From contig CAJNDS010000224.1 in NCBI GenBank assembly GCA_905221605.1, positions 388,585 to 452,584 on the forward strand: a stretch of DNA of 64,000 nt, written 5' to 3'. The notes beneath the pieces are model-generated. The model worked only from the letters and a program-made list of their open reading frames with translations. It did no database searches and had not been told where the DNA came from. The position numbers and the translations under genes are program-made. This DNA comes from Symbiodinium natans (lineage: Eukaryota > Sar > Dinophyceae > Suessiales > Symbiodiniaceae). Positions 31,913 to 44,830 of the stretch are shown here, one piece after another; the stretch's first letter is position 1, and the number at the start of each line of letters is the position of its first letter.

Positions 31913-34788
31913 TCTGCAGCGCACTTTTGCTGTCGCTGGGGCCAGAGCTCGTGGTAGAAGTGCCGCACCTTGCGAGACCCGTGCCACAACAGCGGAAGCC
32001 ACACAGCATCCGGAAGGCCTAAACTCCAACCGCATCCGAGAAGCGTCATATTCTCTCTTGCAGGCTTGTGCCCGGATGCGGTCCTGTCAAGCGTGACAAC
32101 CCCACAACCCCATACAACACCTGAAGCCGCCAAAGCCAACTCTGCGTCTTTAGGCGGAACCCGGCGGGTTTGGGAAGTTTGAGTCCTTCATCGCAGCGGC
32201 ATCGGTAAAGATTTCGCGCTTCCTGGCAAACTGGCAGCATGGGCACGAATACCCTTTCAGACTGCCTTTCATTCTCACGCGAACGACTTGTGACCCCAAT
32301 CTCTTCAAAAGTCTGAGCCCCAAGACCCCAAAATCAAAAGTGGAACCCTTCTAGGCTGTGACATCACCGCACCGGGAACTTGAACTTGCGGCGGCTTGGC
32401 CCAGAGTCTTCACCTCAAAACCCCCCCCCCCCCCCCTTTCCCCCAAACGCCAGCGAGGCCCTTTCAGAATACCGCTATTTGAAGACCACAGTGGCTCAAT
32501 TTAATGGGAAGCTGCAAACTCAATTTGCAACTCTTGGGTACAGACGGCCCTGCAGAAGGAAGGGCAGCCTCGAGACATAACTTGGTCTGTTGGGAGGAGG
32601 GGTCTTGTCGGGAAGCAGCATAGGTTTCTTTGAGGTTTTTGAGGACCTCAACTTCCGGTGCTGGAACTATGTGTGGGGATTGGAGGATGGGACCCCTTTC
32701 GCGCCAAGCGCCGGGCACACTTTGCCGAGCACCTCGGTGGCGCGGGGCCTGAGACCTGCCTTTGGGTGCCTCTCCCCAGAGGCCTGTAGGCGCCCTAGCG
32801 TCTCTAGCGTCTGGTGCCCTCTCTCAGACCTCACAACCCTCACTGAACCCTCACAACGCTCGGAGAGCTGAGCCTTCGGCTGATCAGGTTCGACTGCTTG
32901 CTGGTCTCGCTGTTCCTGGTGTAATTGGAATGCAGCGAGGAGAGTGACCTGCAGCGAAGGGCGCCCTCCGCTTTTCTCTTTCTGTCTTGGCCTCTTCTGG
33001 GCGTCTAGCCGAGACCAACTAGGCCGCTTCTGATTCCCACCCGGCTGCACCCTCAGTATGGATGTCATTCATGTCATAACAAGAATCAGATTTGAGCAGC
33101 AGAGGCTGTTTTGCAGGGCTTCCGGCGTGGGCGGCAGCGGTGACAGAGGCATCTGGGCCGGAGAGGGACCTCAGAAACCCCAGGAACCCCGCCTGTTGAA
33201 CGCTTTTCATGTTTAAGGAGGTGGGCAAAGACCTCCACATGCTCTCAAATAATTCTGGCACGTGACCTCGAGGCTAGAGCTCCTGCACTGTGCTCTGGCA
33301 TGTTTGAGGCTACGGCTGAGCAGCAGACGGGCTATGCCATGACTACGCCATGACTACGCCATGAGCCATGGCGGGCGTGCTACTGCGGGCAGCTGCGATG
33401 GCTCGGGTTCTTCGGTTCTGCCGCTTCGGTCGGGGCATGGAACTGTGCTACATGCTGCGCCTGTCAACATACTTGTGCTTTGTTTGCCTCTTGTCTCATG
33501 TCTGACACCTCCTAAACCTCCTACTCCAAGCCAGATAGATGGGCAAGATGTATAAGTCTGCATGAGGACTCGGCACGCTGCAGCCAAAGTGCCACGATCC
33601 AAGGAACCCAGGAGCCCACCGCCTTGCACGTCATACTCGGCATTGTTCTCCGAGTGCTCCATGTAATCAGCCTCGTTTCTTGCAGTACTTTCATATAAAG
33701 CCTGAAGGCTTCACACAGCCGAGGCCTCTGAACAACCAGGCGTCTTGACGAGGCCATGATTATAGAAGATGGTCTTACAGGTTCAATGCCTTTCGTCTCC
33801 TCACATCTCTGCACTCCGCCAGGTCTTCGCAGCAGAACGGGCATGCCATACACTGCATCTGCCTGCTGCGCATGTATGTTTCTCAACTTTCTCAACGACT
33901 TCGAGACACATCGCATTGACTGGCATCGGCGACACGCGCTGGCTCAAGGGACGTCGCTGGACCTTGAAGCGACAAGCTGCCTGATGGGGGGGTCCTTCCG
34001 AAAGAGGGATCTCGGGCCCTAACAAATACAACGACGACGGTGACGACGGCCAGCAGTGCACGAGCAAGCATCAGGCCCAGCGGATCAGATGGACCGAAAT
34101 CGACAATCGAGAAAGGGCCTTGCCGAACGTTGGGCTCGAAGACTTTCTCCAGAGAAGCTCGCCGGCCAACGAAACCAGCAGGCTGCAGGTAGGTCTCGAT
34201 GGCAACTTCTTGTTGCCCTGCTCTTGAGAAAATCCTGTGACGTTTTCGGGGAGAGGAGTCGAGTGGAATCAGGTGGGGCGAAGGTTGGGGCACAATGACT
34301 CCAGCCCCCAGTCAGTGCTCTGAGTGTCCCCACGAAGGGCTGCCGCAAGGGCCCATCCATGGCGACCTTGCCGAATCAATGCAGGACATGCTACTGTGAG
34401 TCGACAACAAGACTGAAAAAAACAGCATCTGCTCCGGCGCCACTATTTTGAAGGATGCTCTATGAGCTGTGGCCGCACTGTGCAAGCTTCCAAGGCTCGT
34501 GCCAGGAAGCCCTGCCCGCCTGGCTCCGTCGCGTGCTGCCACTCGACCTTGAAATCTCTGGGGCAGATGGGGCTGTGAGATGCTGTGGCTGTGATACTGG
34601 CAACAGCTGTAGCTGCTTGGCAGCACCCAACCAAAGTCGCAACGACAGCAGTTCTGTCCATGAGAGCACAGAGCAGTGATCGCTGCCCGAGCACACGGCG
34701 CGCACTTCGCGATCATCGATGGCATACACACCCGGGCAAAGACCTGAGGTTCAAGACGAAACGCACACAAACTTGAATACATAAGCGA

Positions 34789-34828
<40 letters not shown>

Positions 34829-37800
34829 GCGCGAGAGAAAGAGAGAGAGTTGAAAGATTTTTGACAGCCTCCTCCCCCTGCGGGCATTGAAGTCTTTTCC
34901 CTCCTTTTTGGCCGAGCTGCGATTCACAGAATGCTGGGCAGCCACGTCCTTGTGATGCCGCAGATAGTACGCCACGTGCTGATCCAGCAAGTCCTCCCCC
35001 ACACTAGCGAATGGAGAGACAGAGACAGAGACAGAGACAGAGACAGAGAGAGAGACAGACACAGAGAGAGAGCGAGAGAGATTTTCAGCTCTCAGCGGCT
35101 CCAGCCTTCAGAGAGAGAGTTGTGGGAAAAAGCCCAGTCTTTGCGTGGGGGAAACTCTCGTTTTGCCTGCCGTGAGCCTGAAACGGCAGAGGTTCTCGGC
35201 GCTCCTCCGGGTCGGTGTCGTAGGCCGCCGACTTCCTGCGCCGCTCTTGTCTTAAGGAGCCCGGACTTTCTTCATTCCTGGCCATTTCCTGACAGCTTTT
35301 CGATCGCTTCTTGCCCTCTGTTGAAGCGCCCTTTTCGAAGGCAAAACAGTAGGGCAAATCAGTTCAAACCAGGATGTCCCGTCTCTCCTCAGGTTGCCGG
35401 AGCTTGTGAGCCTGCGAAGGGCAGCCAAAAACAGCAAGGGCAACGAAGGGCAGCCCCGGCTTCGGGCCATTCGGAAGCTGATGAGCTGATGAGCGATCCG
35501 CGCGTCGCATAATGGAGGAAGGCTTACTATGACTGGAGGTTGATTAGCTGCCATAGGCAGTGGAGCTTAGAGAAGCACACGCAAAAAGGCTTGAAGCTTC
35601 TGAATTGAAGTCCCTAGCCTTGCATGTTTCGGAGACAGGCTGGTCGGAGTCTGCCTGCCAGTACAGATTCGATGCAGCCACCGAGAGCTCGGCAGGAGGC
35701 AAACAGAGAGTAGCATGGCAGAAGAAAGCAAGGACGATCAGATGACCCAAAACTCCTGTGCCCCATTCCGCGTCTACGCCGAGGTCTTAAACCTTCTTTT
35801 CAAGAGCTCCGTTGGCTGGCTTCGTGGCTTCAGCCCTGAAATTATTGCAGCCCCGCGCCGGCCTGGTCTCCTCAGGCTGATGCTTCGGACTGCTTGAGGC
35901 AGGCCTGAAGAGTCACGCCCCCCCCCCCCCCCCCCCGCTTCCGCCTCTTTCCTTCCACGGTTCGGAGGGATGAAGGCTTGTTTGGGGTGTGGGAAGTTTG
36001 GGGTCGGGTGCTCCGTCTGTTGGCTCTAGCGTTTCATTTTGCAGCCTCCGCCTCAAGTAAAGCTTTCATCTAGGCCTTAGGGCACATGTCTACATGAAGA
36101 GCAGGCTAGCCTGTGGACCTTCTGACTTCGAATGGCGCAAACGCAGAGGCGCAACCTTGGCTCCTTTTAGCAGACGAGGAATTGCCAGCCTTTATGGCTT
36201 TTAGGGTTTGCGTACCCAGAGCCTTATGAGAAGAATTCAACAGAACTCAACTCTGTTAGTCCCGTCGCGACGAACAGCATGCGTTTGCCAACTTGCACTC
36301 GACGCGCAACCCAGACTGCGCAAGCCCCTACAGGAAGCCGTTTAGAAAGCGCTGCAAACGCAAAAGCCTTAATCGACACAGTTCAGAGTTCAGAGAGAGG
36401 CCCCCACGTATCTCCACACGCTGAGCTGCTGGGAAGGCAGAGTCCAAACCCGTCTCAAATCCGGCAGCAACACAAACAGAAACAATCCAAAACAGCCGCC
36501 GCGCAACTAAGAATCACAACAGCGCACAAAGCCACAGAGAACAGTGCGGACAAAGAAACACATTTTTAACACTTCTCCCTAACGACCGAACAACGACTCC
36601 AACATACTCCAAATCCCAAAGCGCATCACATCTTCTACCAAGGTTCCGCAGTGGTGCGTCATCAGGCCACGGGTAGGCCATCCTGCAACACTTCAATGCA
36701 CCCCGTGAAGCGGGGATCCCGCTGAATCAGGTGCTAATGGAGTGCCCTATAGTGAATGCACTTAGAATACACGTGGCCTTGTGTGGGCGTGAAGGCTCAC
36801 ACTTGTGGTTGCAGGAGTCAAGTTCGCATGTTGTTCGCATGTTGCCGACACATTGTGACATCACGCTGAGCCCGAGGCCTGTCCGAGGGCCGGTCGGAGA
36901 GCCGATCGGGCCGGTCCCCTCGCCCCGATGCCGGCGACGCCGACTTCGCGGCCTTCGCCGGCGCCTGCGGGGCCCCGGAGAGGGCCGCCTGAGATCCAAG
37001 AATTCTTAGGTGCAGAGAACGTGGCACCGAGCCACCTGCCTGGCCCATGCTCAGTTCCTCTGGGTAAAGGACGACGCTGACATCCTCGAAGTTTGCAGAG
37101 ACAGCGCGAACGGGCTTTTTCGATTCGCCAGGCTCGGGTGGTGCCAGGCCTCGTGAGCCGGACCCACGTCTGGACCCTGTCCTAGCCAAGCAGACGCGAG
37201 GCTGAAAAACCTTCCCATCTGCAGCCGAGGCTGAATGAGGACTGGAAGTTTCGCATGTTTAAAATAACTTGCTCGGAGGTCTCCTGTTGATGTAAGTGCG
37301 AATGAAGACATGTCCGTTCAATCTCTTGCCCTGGCCAGCTCATCCGGGTGCTCCTGCTGGTCCTGCTGGTCCTGATCCTGCTCGGTCGTAGGACCTGCCA
37401 CTGCCGCAATGGGGAAAGTGAGCGGACTGTAGGGCGACGAAGCGACCCGAAGAAGACTGAAACAGCCCCACCGACCCACCCCGCCCCCCCTTCCCCGGCA
37501 GAAAATCCCCTGAGCACACAACTCAATGGAAACTTCTTTGCACGTGTGCGCACATAAACCCTACGCTGCGAATCCCCTAAAAGGTTGCACGTCTTAGCGC
37601 TCTGCCCCCGAGCCCTCGGCGTCCCATTGCGGCGTTCGGAGCCACGCCGCCGCTCGGGGCTGCACCTGTGTTTCCACTTGCGGGCATTCGTGCAATGGTG
37701 GAGATGTGCAATCCTTGGCAATTTAATAGCTAAGGCTTAGCTGCTTTTTATAGCAAGGGGGTGCCGCCACCAGGAGGAGACGACTTCTATGTTGAGAAGG

Positions 37801-40101
37801 CGAAAGAAACCCCCGAGTCGAAGCCTCAGATAATCAGCACATGTCAGCACTGACCAAGTAGCTGAGTGCTGAGTCCCGCATTTGGGGGCCCCATTCTCCC
37901 GTCCACGCCAAGGTCTGCGATTCAGCTGTGAGTGCTGGCAGCGCAGGCTGCTCAAGCGGCGCAATCGCAGGCGACTCGCGCTTTGGCAAAGCTCGATGCG
38001 TGGCGTCAGGGTCGGGGCAGCCATCGGCGCACCGCTCCTCAATCTCCACAGCTTCCTCAACGCTTCCTCAGCGCTCCGCTTGGGCAGCCATGCTCCTCCA
38101 AACTCTGGCCGGTTTTGCGATGTAGTCCCGGCGGAACAAACACGAAGCGAGCGAGGGCACAAGGCCAAGAGCTCCACGCGTGCGAAAACCTGTGGTGCTT
38201 CTAGAGGCTTAACGGACTAGTTTTCTGACACACACACACACACACCCACATACGCACACCCACATACGCACACAGGCCCACACGCACACACGCCCACGCG
38301 CACGCCCACGCACACACGCCCATGCACCCACGCATACCCACGCGCACACACGCACAAGGACAGAGACACAAACAGCGGCCATAATAAGGGGGGGCGGCCT
38401 GCTTTCCAGGACATTGGTGCAGTCACCTGGCAGGATAGTCAGGATAGTCCCCGCAGGTGGCTGAACCTTTCCCAGCCCTCTTACTTGGCTTGGGCAGCAT
38501 CAATCCAGCATGCAAGGAATAAGAAAACAATAGAATTATGTGCTCGCGGGGCTCACAGTAGTAACAATGCACACAGTGAAGAGATTAATTTCGTGCGCTA
38601 ATACACTACGTTCAATCGCAGTGGAGATTCCGGAAGGTTAGACAGGCGGTTGGGGTCCCGAGGGCGGGTTCCTTGTCAAGATGGTACGTTCATAAGGTTG
38701 ATACTGTCTCAAGGGCGGATTCATGGGCAAGACTGACAGGTGGGAACGAGGACACGATGGTAAGGGTGAACTAGTACTAGCCCGTGAACAAGGGTTACGT
38801 AACAGTTCGTAGGGCTTTGAGGGCGAAAGCCAGTTTCCCAGTAGTTTTTGGAGGAGCTTGAGTAGCTTGACTTGCGCTTTTCCATCTTCTTCGCTGGCGC
38901 CTCCCGGAGCGAGGCTGGAGAGGAAGTCGCTGAAGCTGTGCGACATCGACCGAAAACTGGAGACACCTGGAAATGAGCTGAGAGAACTGACAGAACAAAG
39001 CTGGGAGAACATGTGGAACATGTGGACCGAACGAGGCACTCCGGTCCGGGAGGAGTCTTGCATGTCTCTTGCTTCATGCCTCCAGCTGCCGGAGTGGGAG
39101 TGGACCTCAGCAGAAAGGGGCAGGGTGATGCAGTGTTCCAGGCCCGAGTCGGCAGTGCAGCCTCAACGATCTCTTTTCTTCCTGCTCCTCCTTCTGATTT
39201 CAAGGTCGCAGTTGAAGACCCCCAATCCGACTTGATCTTGATTCTCATCAGGAAGGCAGGGCGAAGCATGGGTGAGAGCTCAGAGAGCTCTCACCGCTGC
39301 CACTCAGGCTAAGACTTACGCTTTTCTTTGCTGTACATCTCTGAAGGACCCCAGACATCTCCTACAATCACTAGCAGGAGGGCCATTCCACTAAGGATCC
39401 TACGCGTCCTTCTCGGTGAGTCTTTTCCTGAGCTGTTGACCTGCTTGAGGCGACTCCTAACAAAGTTCGCCTTGCAAACTGTGCACTTCGGCAAGGCGGA
39501 AAGACAGGAGCACGTCCGAGGAGCTCAAGCGCTGAGTTAGATGTCATTGGGCTGCAAGAATCGGTACATGTGCCGTTATGTTGCCGTACAATTGCAAGAA
39601 GCACATCAGGCGACCAGTTTCTGCAGCTGGAGCTTTGCATGCTTTGAAGTCTATCGAGAAGTGTGGTGGTCGAGTGCTCCCGAACTAAAATCCACAACGA
39701 GCATGTGACACGGAATGAGCCAGCGCTCGGTCAAACACTTTCCAACTGCCGTGAAGTACTTCGAGCGACTTACTGCGTGCAGCGCGCTGGTGTGCTGCCT
39801 TGGGAATCTTGGCATGTGGGACGCAGTGTTTGCATGGAGACACAAAGAGGTCCAGCTGTGTTGAGCCTCGATTCGGAGCCTCACCATTTACGACCCTTGC
39901 AGCGGTAGCGAACCTAGCAGATGCTGCAGACATGTAGGTGATTAGGTGATATTGATCTCGACCTGAGGAGGATACTGATATTTAGCACCACTGCAGCTCT
40001 GTAGCTAATCTGCCCAGGAGAGCGATCGGCTGATCGGCTCTTCGGCTCTATGGAGGCACACGATGCTGGATGCGTGCTCAGGGAACCCCCTGCTGTCGAC
40101 A
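31591..40101. other. Region with microsatellites and unassigned exon-like pieces
   Basis: Microsatellites: CT at about 31879-31909, a C run at about 32420-32437, AC at about 34789-34826, GACAGA/GA at about 35016-35080, a C run at about 35915-35936, and CA/ACGC at about 38228-38360. One exon-like minus-strand segment has good boundaries: 37.33-37.42 kb, reading PTTEQDQDQQDQQEHPDELA with a GC donor. Another near 37.03-37.16 kb reads KPVRAVSANFEDVSVVLYPE and also precedes a GC donor. They may belong to one host gene of unknown family. A further helical minus-strand stretch near 38.8-38.95 kb (GKAQVKLLKLLQKLLGNWLS) is uncertain. Confidence 0.35.
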
Positions 40102-41200
40102 TCACTCGTCCTCGCCCTCCTCGAAGCAGAGACGGGACATATGCAAGAAGAAGGACCGAAGGAGAAGCCCCTTTATTAACTCGAAGTCTCGTAAGTCAGA
40201 TTACGCCCTCGTGCCCTACACGTTCGCCCCACCTCGGCATCATCTTCAGCCTCCTCCTCGGCTGCAACGGCTTGGTCGGGCATGCGAGCTCCGTCGCTGT
40301 TCTTGAAGTTGATCACTGCCTCCGGATTTGGGTGAACTTCGGGAGTGGAATTCGAACTCCGCCTTTGGGTCCACTTGTGGTTCTCGGTTCCTTGCAGCCC
40401 TCAGAGACGGCATGTCGGGAGAGCTCGCCGGGGAACACGAGGCGCACGGCCGACTGGATGTCGCCTTCCCAGCACGCAGCTTCTAAGCATGCGGCGATTC
40501 TGATTTCTAGGTGCGAATGTTTGAGGTTTAGTTACTCATGCGACCTGGCTATCTCGAGCGGTCCACGCAAATCACCAAGGTGCCATGATTTACAAAGGTG
40601 CCACAGACAGCTGCGATACGGTCTGTGGGCCAGGTGGCGAGTGTTGATGGAGTGTGTACCACTCCGCCGACAGATAAGGTTCGCCTGCCCAGGGGCTGGG
40701 CAGCAGCCTAGAATCTGGGCATTCGCGAATGGCAGCTCTTCCATGCTTCCATCAGATGCTTTAATCGAATTGTCATGTGCTTCACTTCGGCTTCGCCTCG
40801 TTGGAGATGCGCTCAAAGGTATCTTCGACGCATGACACCATCACTGTCATTGCCTACATCGAGGAAGCTGGGGGAGCGCAGGGTTCGGCCACTGGAGGCT
40901 GAGCTCATGCGACCGGCCTGCTTGGAAATTCGCAGCGTCGGATGGACCTGCTCGCCGCTTTGTTCCCCCTTTACGGGCAAAAGGAGCAGGTTTCCCCAGC
41001 ACCCGCCGTGCGCACCTGGCGAAGCACCTTCATGATGTAGAAGCCCCAGTTGACGGACTTCGCCTTGGACTTCACCTGCAACAAAAAAGTGAAGAGAAGG
41101 GGCATCTGTGGCAATAAGCTCTCGCGCATTCTCGCGCGGCCCATGCCTTCTTCTTCACTGGCTTGGGCTGGCTCTCGCCCCCTTCTGCCACCGGTGGCAT
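40102..41200 (-). CDS. Histone H2B variant, eight exons, acidic C-terminal tail
   Basis: Core histone H2B, which pairs with H2A in the nucleosome. Exons: 41200-41147, 41075-41016, 40947-40918, 40853-40797, 40684-40639, 40464-40391, 40319-40233 and 40119-40102. They sum to 426 bases, 141 residues plus TGA. The ATG opens MPPVAEGGESQPKPVKKK. Family landmarks follow: WGFYIMKVLRQVHP (alpha 1 into loop), AMTVMVSCVEDTFERISNE (alpha 2), and DIQSAVRLVFPGELSRHAVS (alpha 3 and alpha C). Donors are GC, GT, GC, GC, GC, GA, GT, all with AG acceptors. Only this splicing keeps the frame and the histone fold. The protein ends in an unusual acidic extension (AAEEEAEDDAE then EGEDE). Upstream CAG sites could accept the spliced leader, which is inference. 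The core is diverged, so a specialised variant is likely. Confidence 0.88.
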
Positions 41201-44200
41201 CTTCGTGCTCTTTGACTGACAGGGCCAGAGAACTGCAAAGGGGGGTGTTCACTCAGGACGGGTTTCGGGAGAGCTGGCCTTCAAAGACATGGCTGCGAGG
41301 GCCCCGTGTGATTCCTCAGCCACACTCAGACACCGCAAGCGAAATGTCCCCGGTCACATGATTTCCATGATTCCATGAGCGCCTTCTTGCAGCCAGGGCT
41401 CTGCGTTCACAGGACAGGGCCGGTGGGGCAACAAATCTTCTCTCTCAGCCAAACCCGCTGAGCAAACGGTCGCATCCAAGATCCCAAGAGCCTTCTCTTG
41501 AAGTCATCCCTATCTTTTTCTCTTAGCAATCCTGTCTTCATCCTTCTAACCATCTAACCCAGCATCCTCTGCTTTAACTCCATCCGAAATCTTTCATGCA
41601 ATTCTTCTGCTCCCTTCAGCCGAATCCCTTCCAACCATTTAACCTGTTCCAATTCACCCGTAACCCTCTGAACCTTTTTGTGCTCATGTCTTGGTCTATA
41701 AGTCTATAAGACTCCACAGCATGACTGCCTAGACTTGACCCAAGCCAAAGGTTGAGGACCACTTGGTCCAGCCCGTTGCTTTGCAAAGACTTAACCTACT
41801 TATCTTCTCTTTTCCTTCTAACCCTGACCCCCAATATCTTCTATGTGACCGTCACCCTGAGTCCCTTCCAGGCCGCTCTTCCCCTACAATCATTTCTTGC
41901 TACCTTTCTGTCTTTCTGTTTCCATATCCCACTACCTCACTGCCCACACAGGAGAGAACCCGTGGCCACGTCCCAATGAAACTTCTGGAACTCCTGGAAT
42001 CATCCCCAAATCCACCAAGGAGCGTCGAGGGGCTGAAGACAGATCTCAGACGCCGGCCCGCCGTTGCTTGCTGCAGCTGCCCTAAGAAGGAGGCCAGAAC
42101 TGGCGACTTACCAAGAAGAAAAAGAGCAACAACCTGCAACAACAATGCAACAGAACCCCTCGGCCCAATGCCTTTGCGGCTCGGACCGACCCGCAAAGCC
42201 ATCCAGACCAAGGCCTTCGGCACCTAGCTTGAAGAACATGCCAGGGACATGGACATGTCTTCATGAAATGCACCCGAAGCCCCGGAGGTGGTGAGGCCCA
42301 GAACTCCCATAACCGGTGCTGAGCTCCGGGCTGCGGCTTATCCAGCCGTACAGCTGATCCAAACTGCGAGGCGCCCGCGATCTCTTCACGGGCATTGGGG
42401 GATTCCCGTGGCCAACGACACATGTGTCGAATGCGAACTGATCACGGAGCCCAGGCTGGCGTTTCCCGTCATTTCTGTCATGTCTGCCATTTCTGTCATG
42501 CTTAGAGCAGCTCTGAAATTCTGTGGACAAGCCGAGACAGAAAGCCCGTCGGGAGGCCTCTCGTTGAGGGAACCTGCCTGGCGCAAGTTGAAGCGAAAGT
42601 TGGACTGACAAACGCTCCAAATCAACAAGAAACCAAGCGGAAATGGGGCCCACACATGTGGAAAGACCTTTGAACGCATAACCCCCCTCTCCAGCAGTAC
42701 GGTCCTCGGCAGTCGCACCCGGCGCGGCAGGAGCCTCATTCGTGGCCGCGTTGCGCACATAGACTCATGTAATCATCCAACCCTCAACCCTCAAAACCGT
42801 GCCCCAACTCCTCAACACCCTCACACCCTCAACAAGTGCTTGCATCTGTTGTGGGGAATAGGGGACACACACAGCCCAACCCCTGAGGGCCGTTAGGGCC
42901 CTTAAGGCCCTGGCCGGCGCAGGCCCTGGCCGCCCCTCCGAGGGCTTGGACCTCAGGCGCTTTTTTGAGGGCTTCTTTTTTTGGATTTGGCATTGGTTTG
43001 GTTTTGCTGCTTGAGAGTTTGTGGGGGAGGGGGGTTTGCTTTCAGGGCGTCTGCTTGGGCTGTCTGTGCGTGGGGCTCTGATCCTTGCAGTTGTGCAAGC
43101 GACAGGCCAAGAAAGCCAATCTCTGTGCTTGCGGCTGCCATGCTAATATGAGCCCTGTTACATAGCTTGCTGGGCGCACTCGAGGTCGCGCAGGTCGCCG
43201 AAACCCCCTAAAACACTATCTCTGAGTCTCCGACGGCGCAGCCTTCGGAGATGCCATCCCCACGTTCGCGCATTTACAGAGAGGATGGGAGTCGGAAAAT
43301 GTGGCAGAGGGAATTGGGGGGCAAGGGAATGGGGCGGAGTGTCTGTGCGCGGCCTCTGGCACCTTTTTGGGGGCTTTTGCCTTTTTGGTCCATCGTGCGA
43401 TGCGGTGAAGCTGCGGCTTCTCTTTAGAGGGTTTTAGGATTGCTAAAGTCAACAAGCCGAGCATTGAGATGGCGGAGCAATGTCGAATGCTCGCAGTCTT
43501 AAGTTTTAAGGTGGTTGGTTTTGCAAAAGGTTCTGCATCGCCGTGAGCCAAGAGTAAATCGAGCCTCAGCTAAAGCCGCTCGCATTGCAGGATGGCAAGC
43601 GCTGCAGATGGAGCTACCACGGCGATCTTGATGTCAACAACCACATGAAATGGATTTTCTTTGGAACATCGCCTGCGCGATTGAAATCTTGCAGATGTGT
43701 ACCAATTCGAGAGCAGACTGCGAACGGGCTTGGCCTGTCGCAGCAACGCCGAAGGTTTGGGAATGCGAGTGTTCAGCAAACACCCTTGAGGCCCTTGAGG
43801 AGCATTTGCCAGGCAAGCACCCATTGGCACCCACCAGTGCATTTTTATGGCTGGAGGTACGGAGGAAAATTTTCTTACATTGTAGTGAAGCAGCCAAACC
43901 TTTGACGTGATGGAATTGATCATACCTACCGTGCTTTGCACGGGAAATAACTGCTGCGCACGGGTATCCGCGCGACTTGCTGTCGATGCTCGAGCGCTTT
44001 CGGGCGTCTCACTATAGACCGCAGTTAAGACAATCAGCATGAACCGGGGAAGGTAGCAGGTAGCTGCATGCTCCTACAGAGCCTGACTAAAGCGCTAGAG
44101 CCTCGAGAGTATACTAACGTTGGACAGCTGGGGGGAGCGATGTCATTGGTCCGTCTTCGCCTTGCTCCTAAGCGCCAGCAATGGGCTGACGAGCCCCAAC

Positions 44201-44830
44201 GCGTCTCAAGTACGAATGGGTCCTTCTAATTTCAGGGTCAAAAGGGAAACAACCTTAACAAATCGCCGGGTCCAGGTCCATCCAAGTTGCATGATCAGAG
44301 GCAACTTGGGCGTAGACTCGCCTGAGAACGTCGGGAGGGCAAGACAATCTAAGACAATGACCGATGCTTTCGCGGGGACCTTGCAGGCTCCTTGGGCTTT
44401 TCGTGCTCTAGCACATGCGCGAGCGCTTGAAGCAGATGTGGAAAGTTCATCACGACTTCATAACGAAAAAGTCACCATCAGACAACGCGGCCGAAGCCTT
44501 TATCCTTGCCTTTACCTTGCAATGCCGCAACGCTGCTGAAGATGCAGCTTTGCCGACCGAGCTTTACATGACTCACATTATTTACCCCCCCCCCCCCCCC
44601 CCCCTGGTCCCTCCTTATCGTAGGGGCGTTTGCAGGTACTGAGGTGCGTGCTTCCGCCGGAAGCTTTGTAGGCGTACAAACCAGGCTCCTGAAGCGAGGA
44701 ACCACAAAGCTGCCCTCCGAACTGAATCTGACAGCTTTTCCCACATCTGAGCTGGGCCGCTAGGCAGATGCTTCACCACAACCTTCCGAATTTCCATCTT
44801 TTCCTAGGATTGGTGGAGGTGGCCTCTCGC
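41201..44830. other. Unassigned region between H2B and the next minus-strand exons
   Basis: No gene could be fixed. At 43.6-43.9 kb the plus strand has a smooth frame (MDFLWNIACAIEILQMCTNS and on), but the minus strand is also open. At 44.4-44.6 kb a plus frame reads ERLKQMWKVHHDFITKKSPS. A C run lies at 44585-44604. These may be exons of an unknown gene; strand and joins are not resolved. Confidence 0.3.

Noticed and set aside
33937-33950. GGCTCAAG, the 3' end of the dinoflagellate spliced leader
   Set aside because: Only eight bases match, with no CCATTTT upstream, so chance is sufficient.
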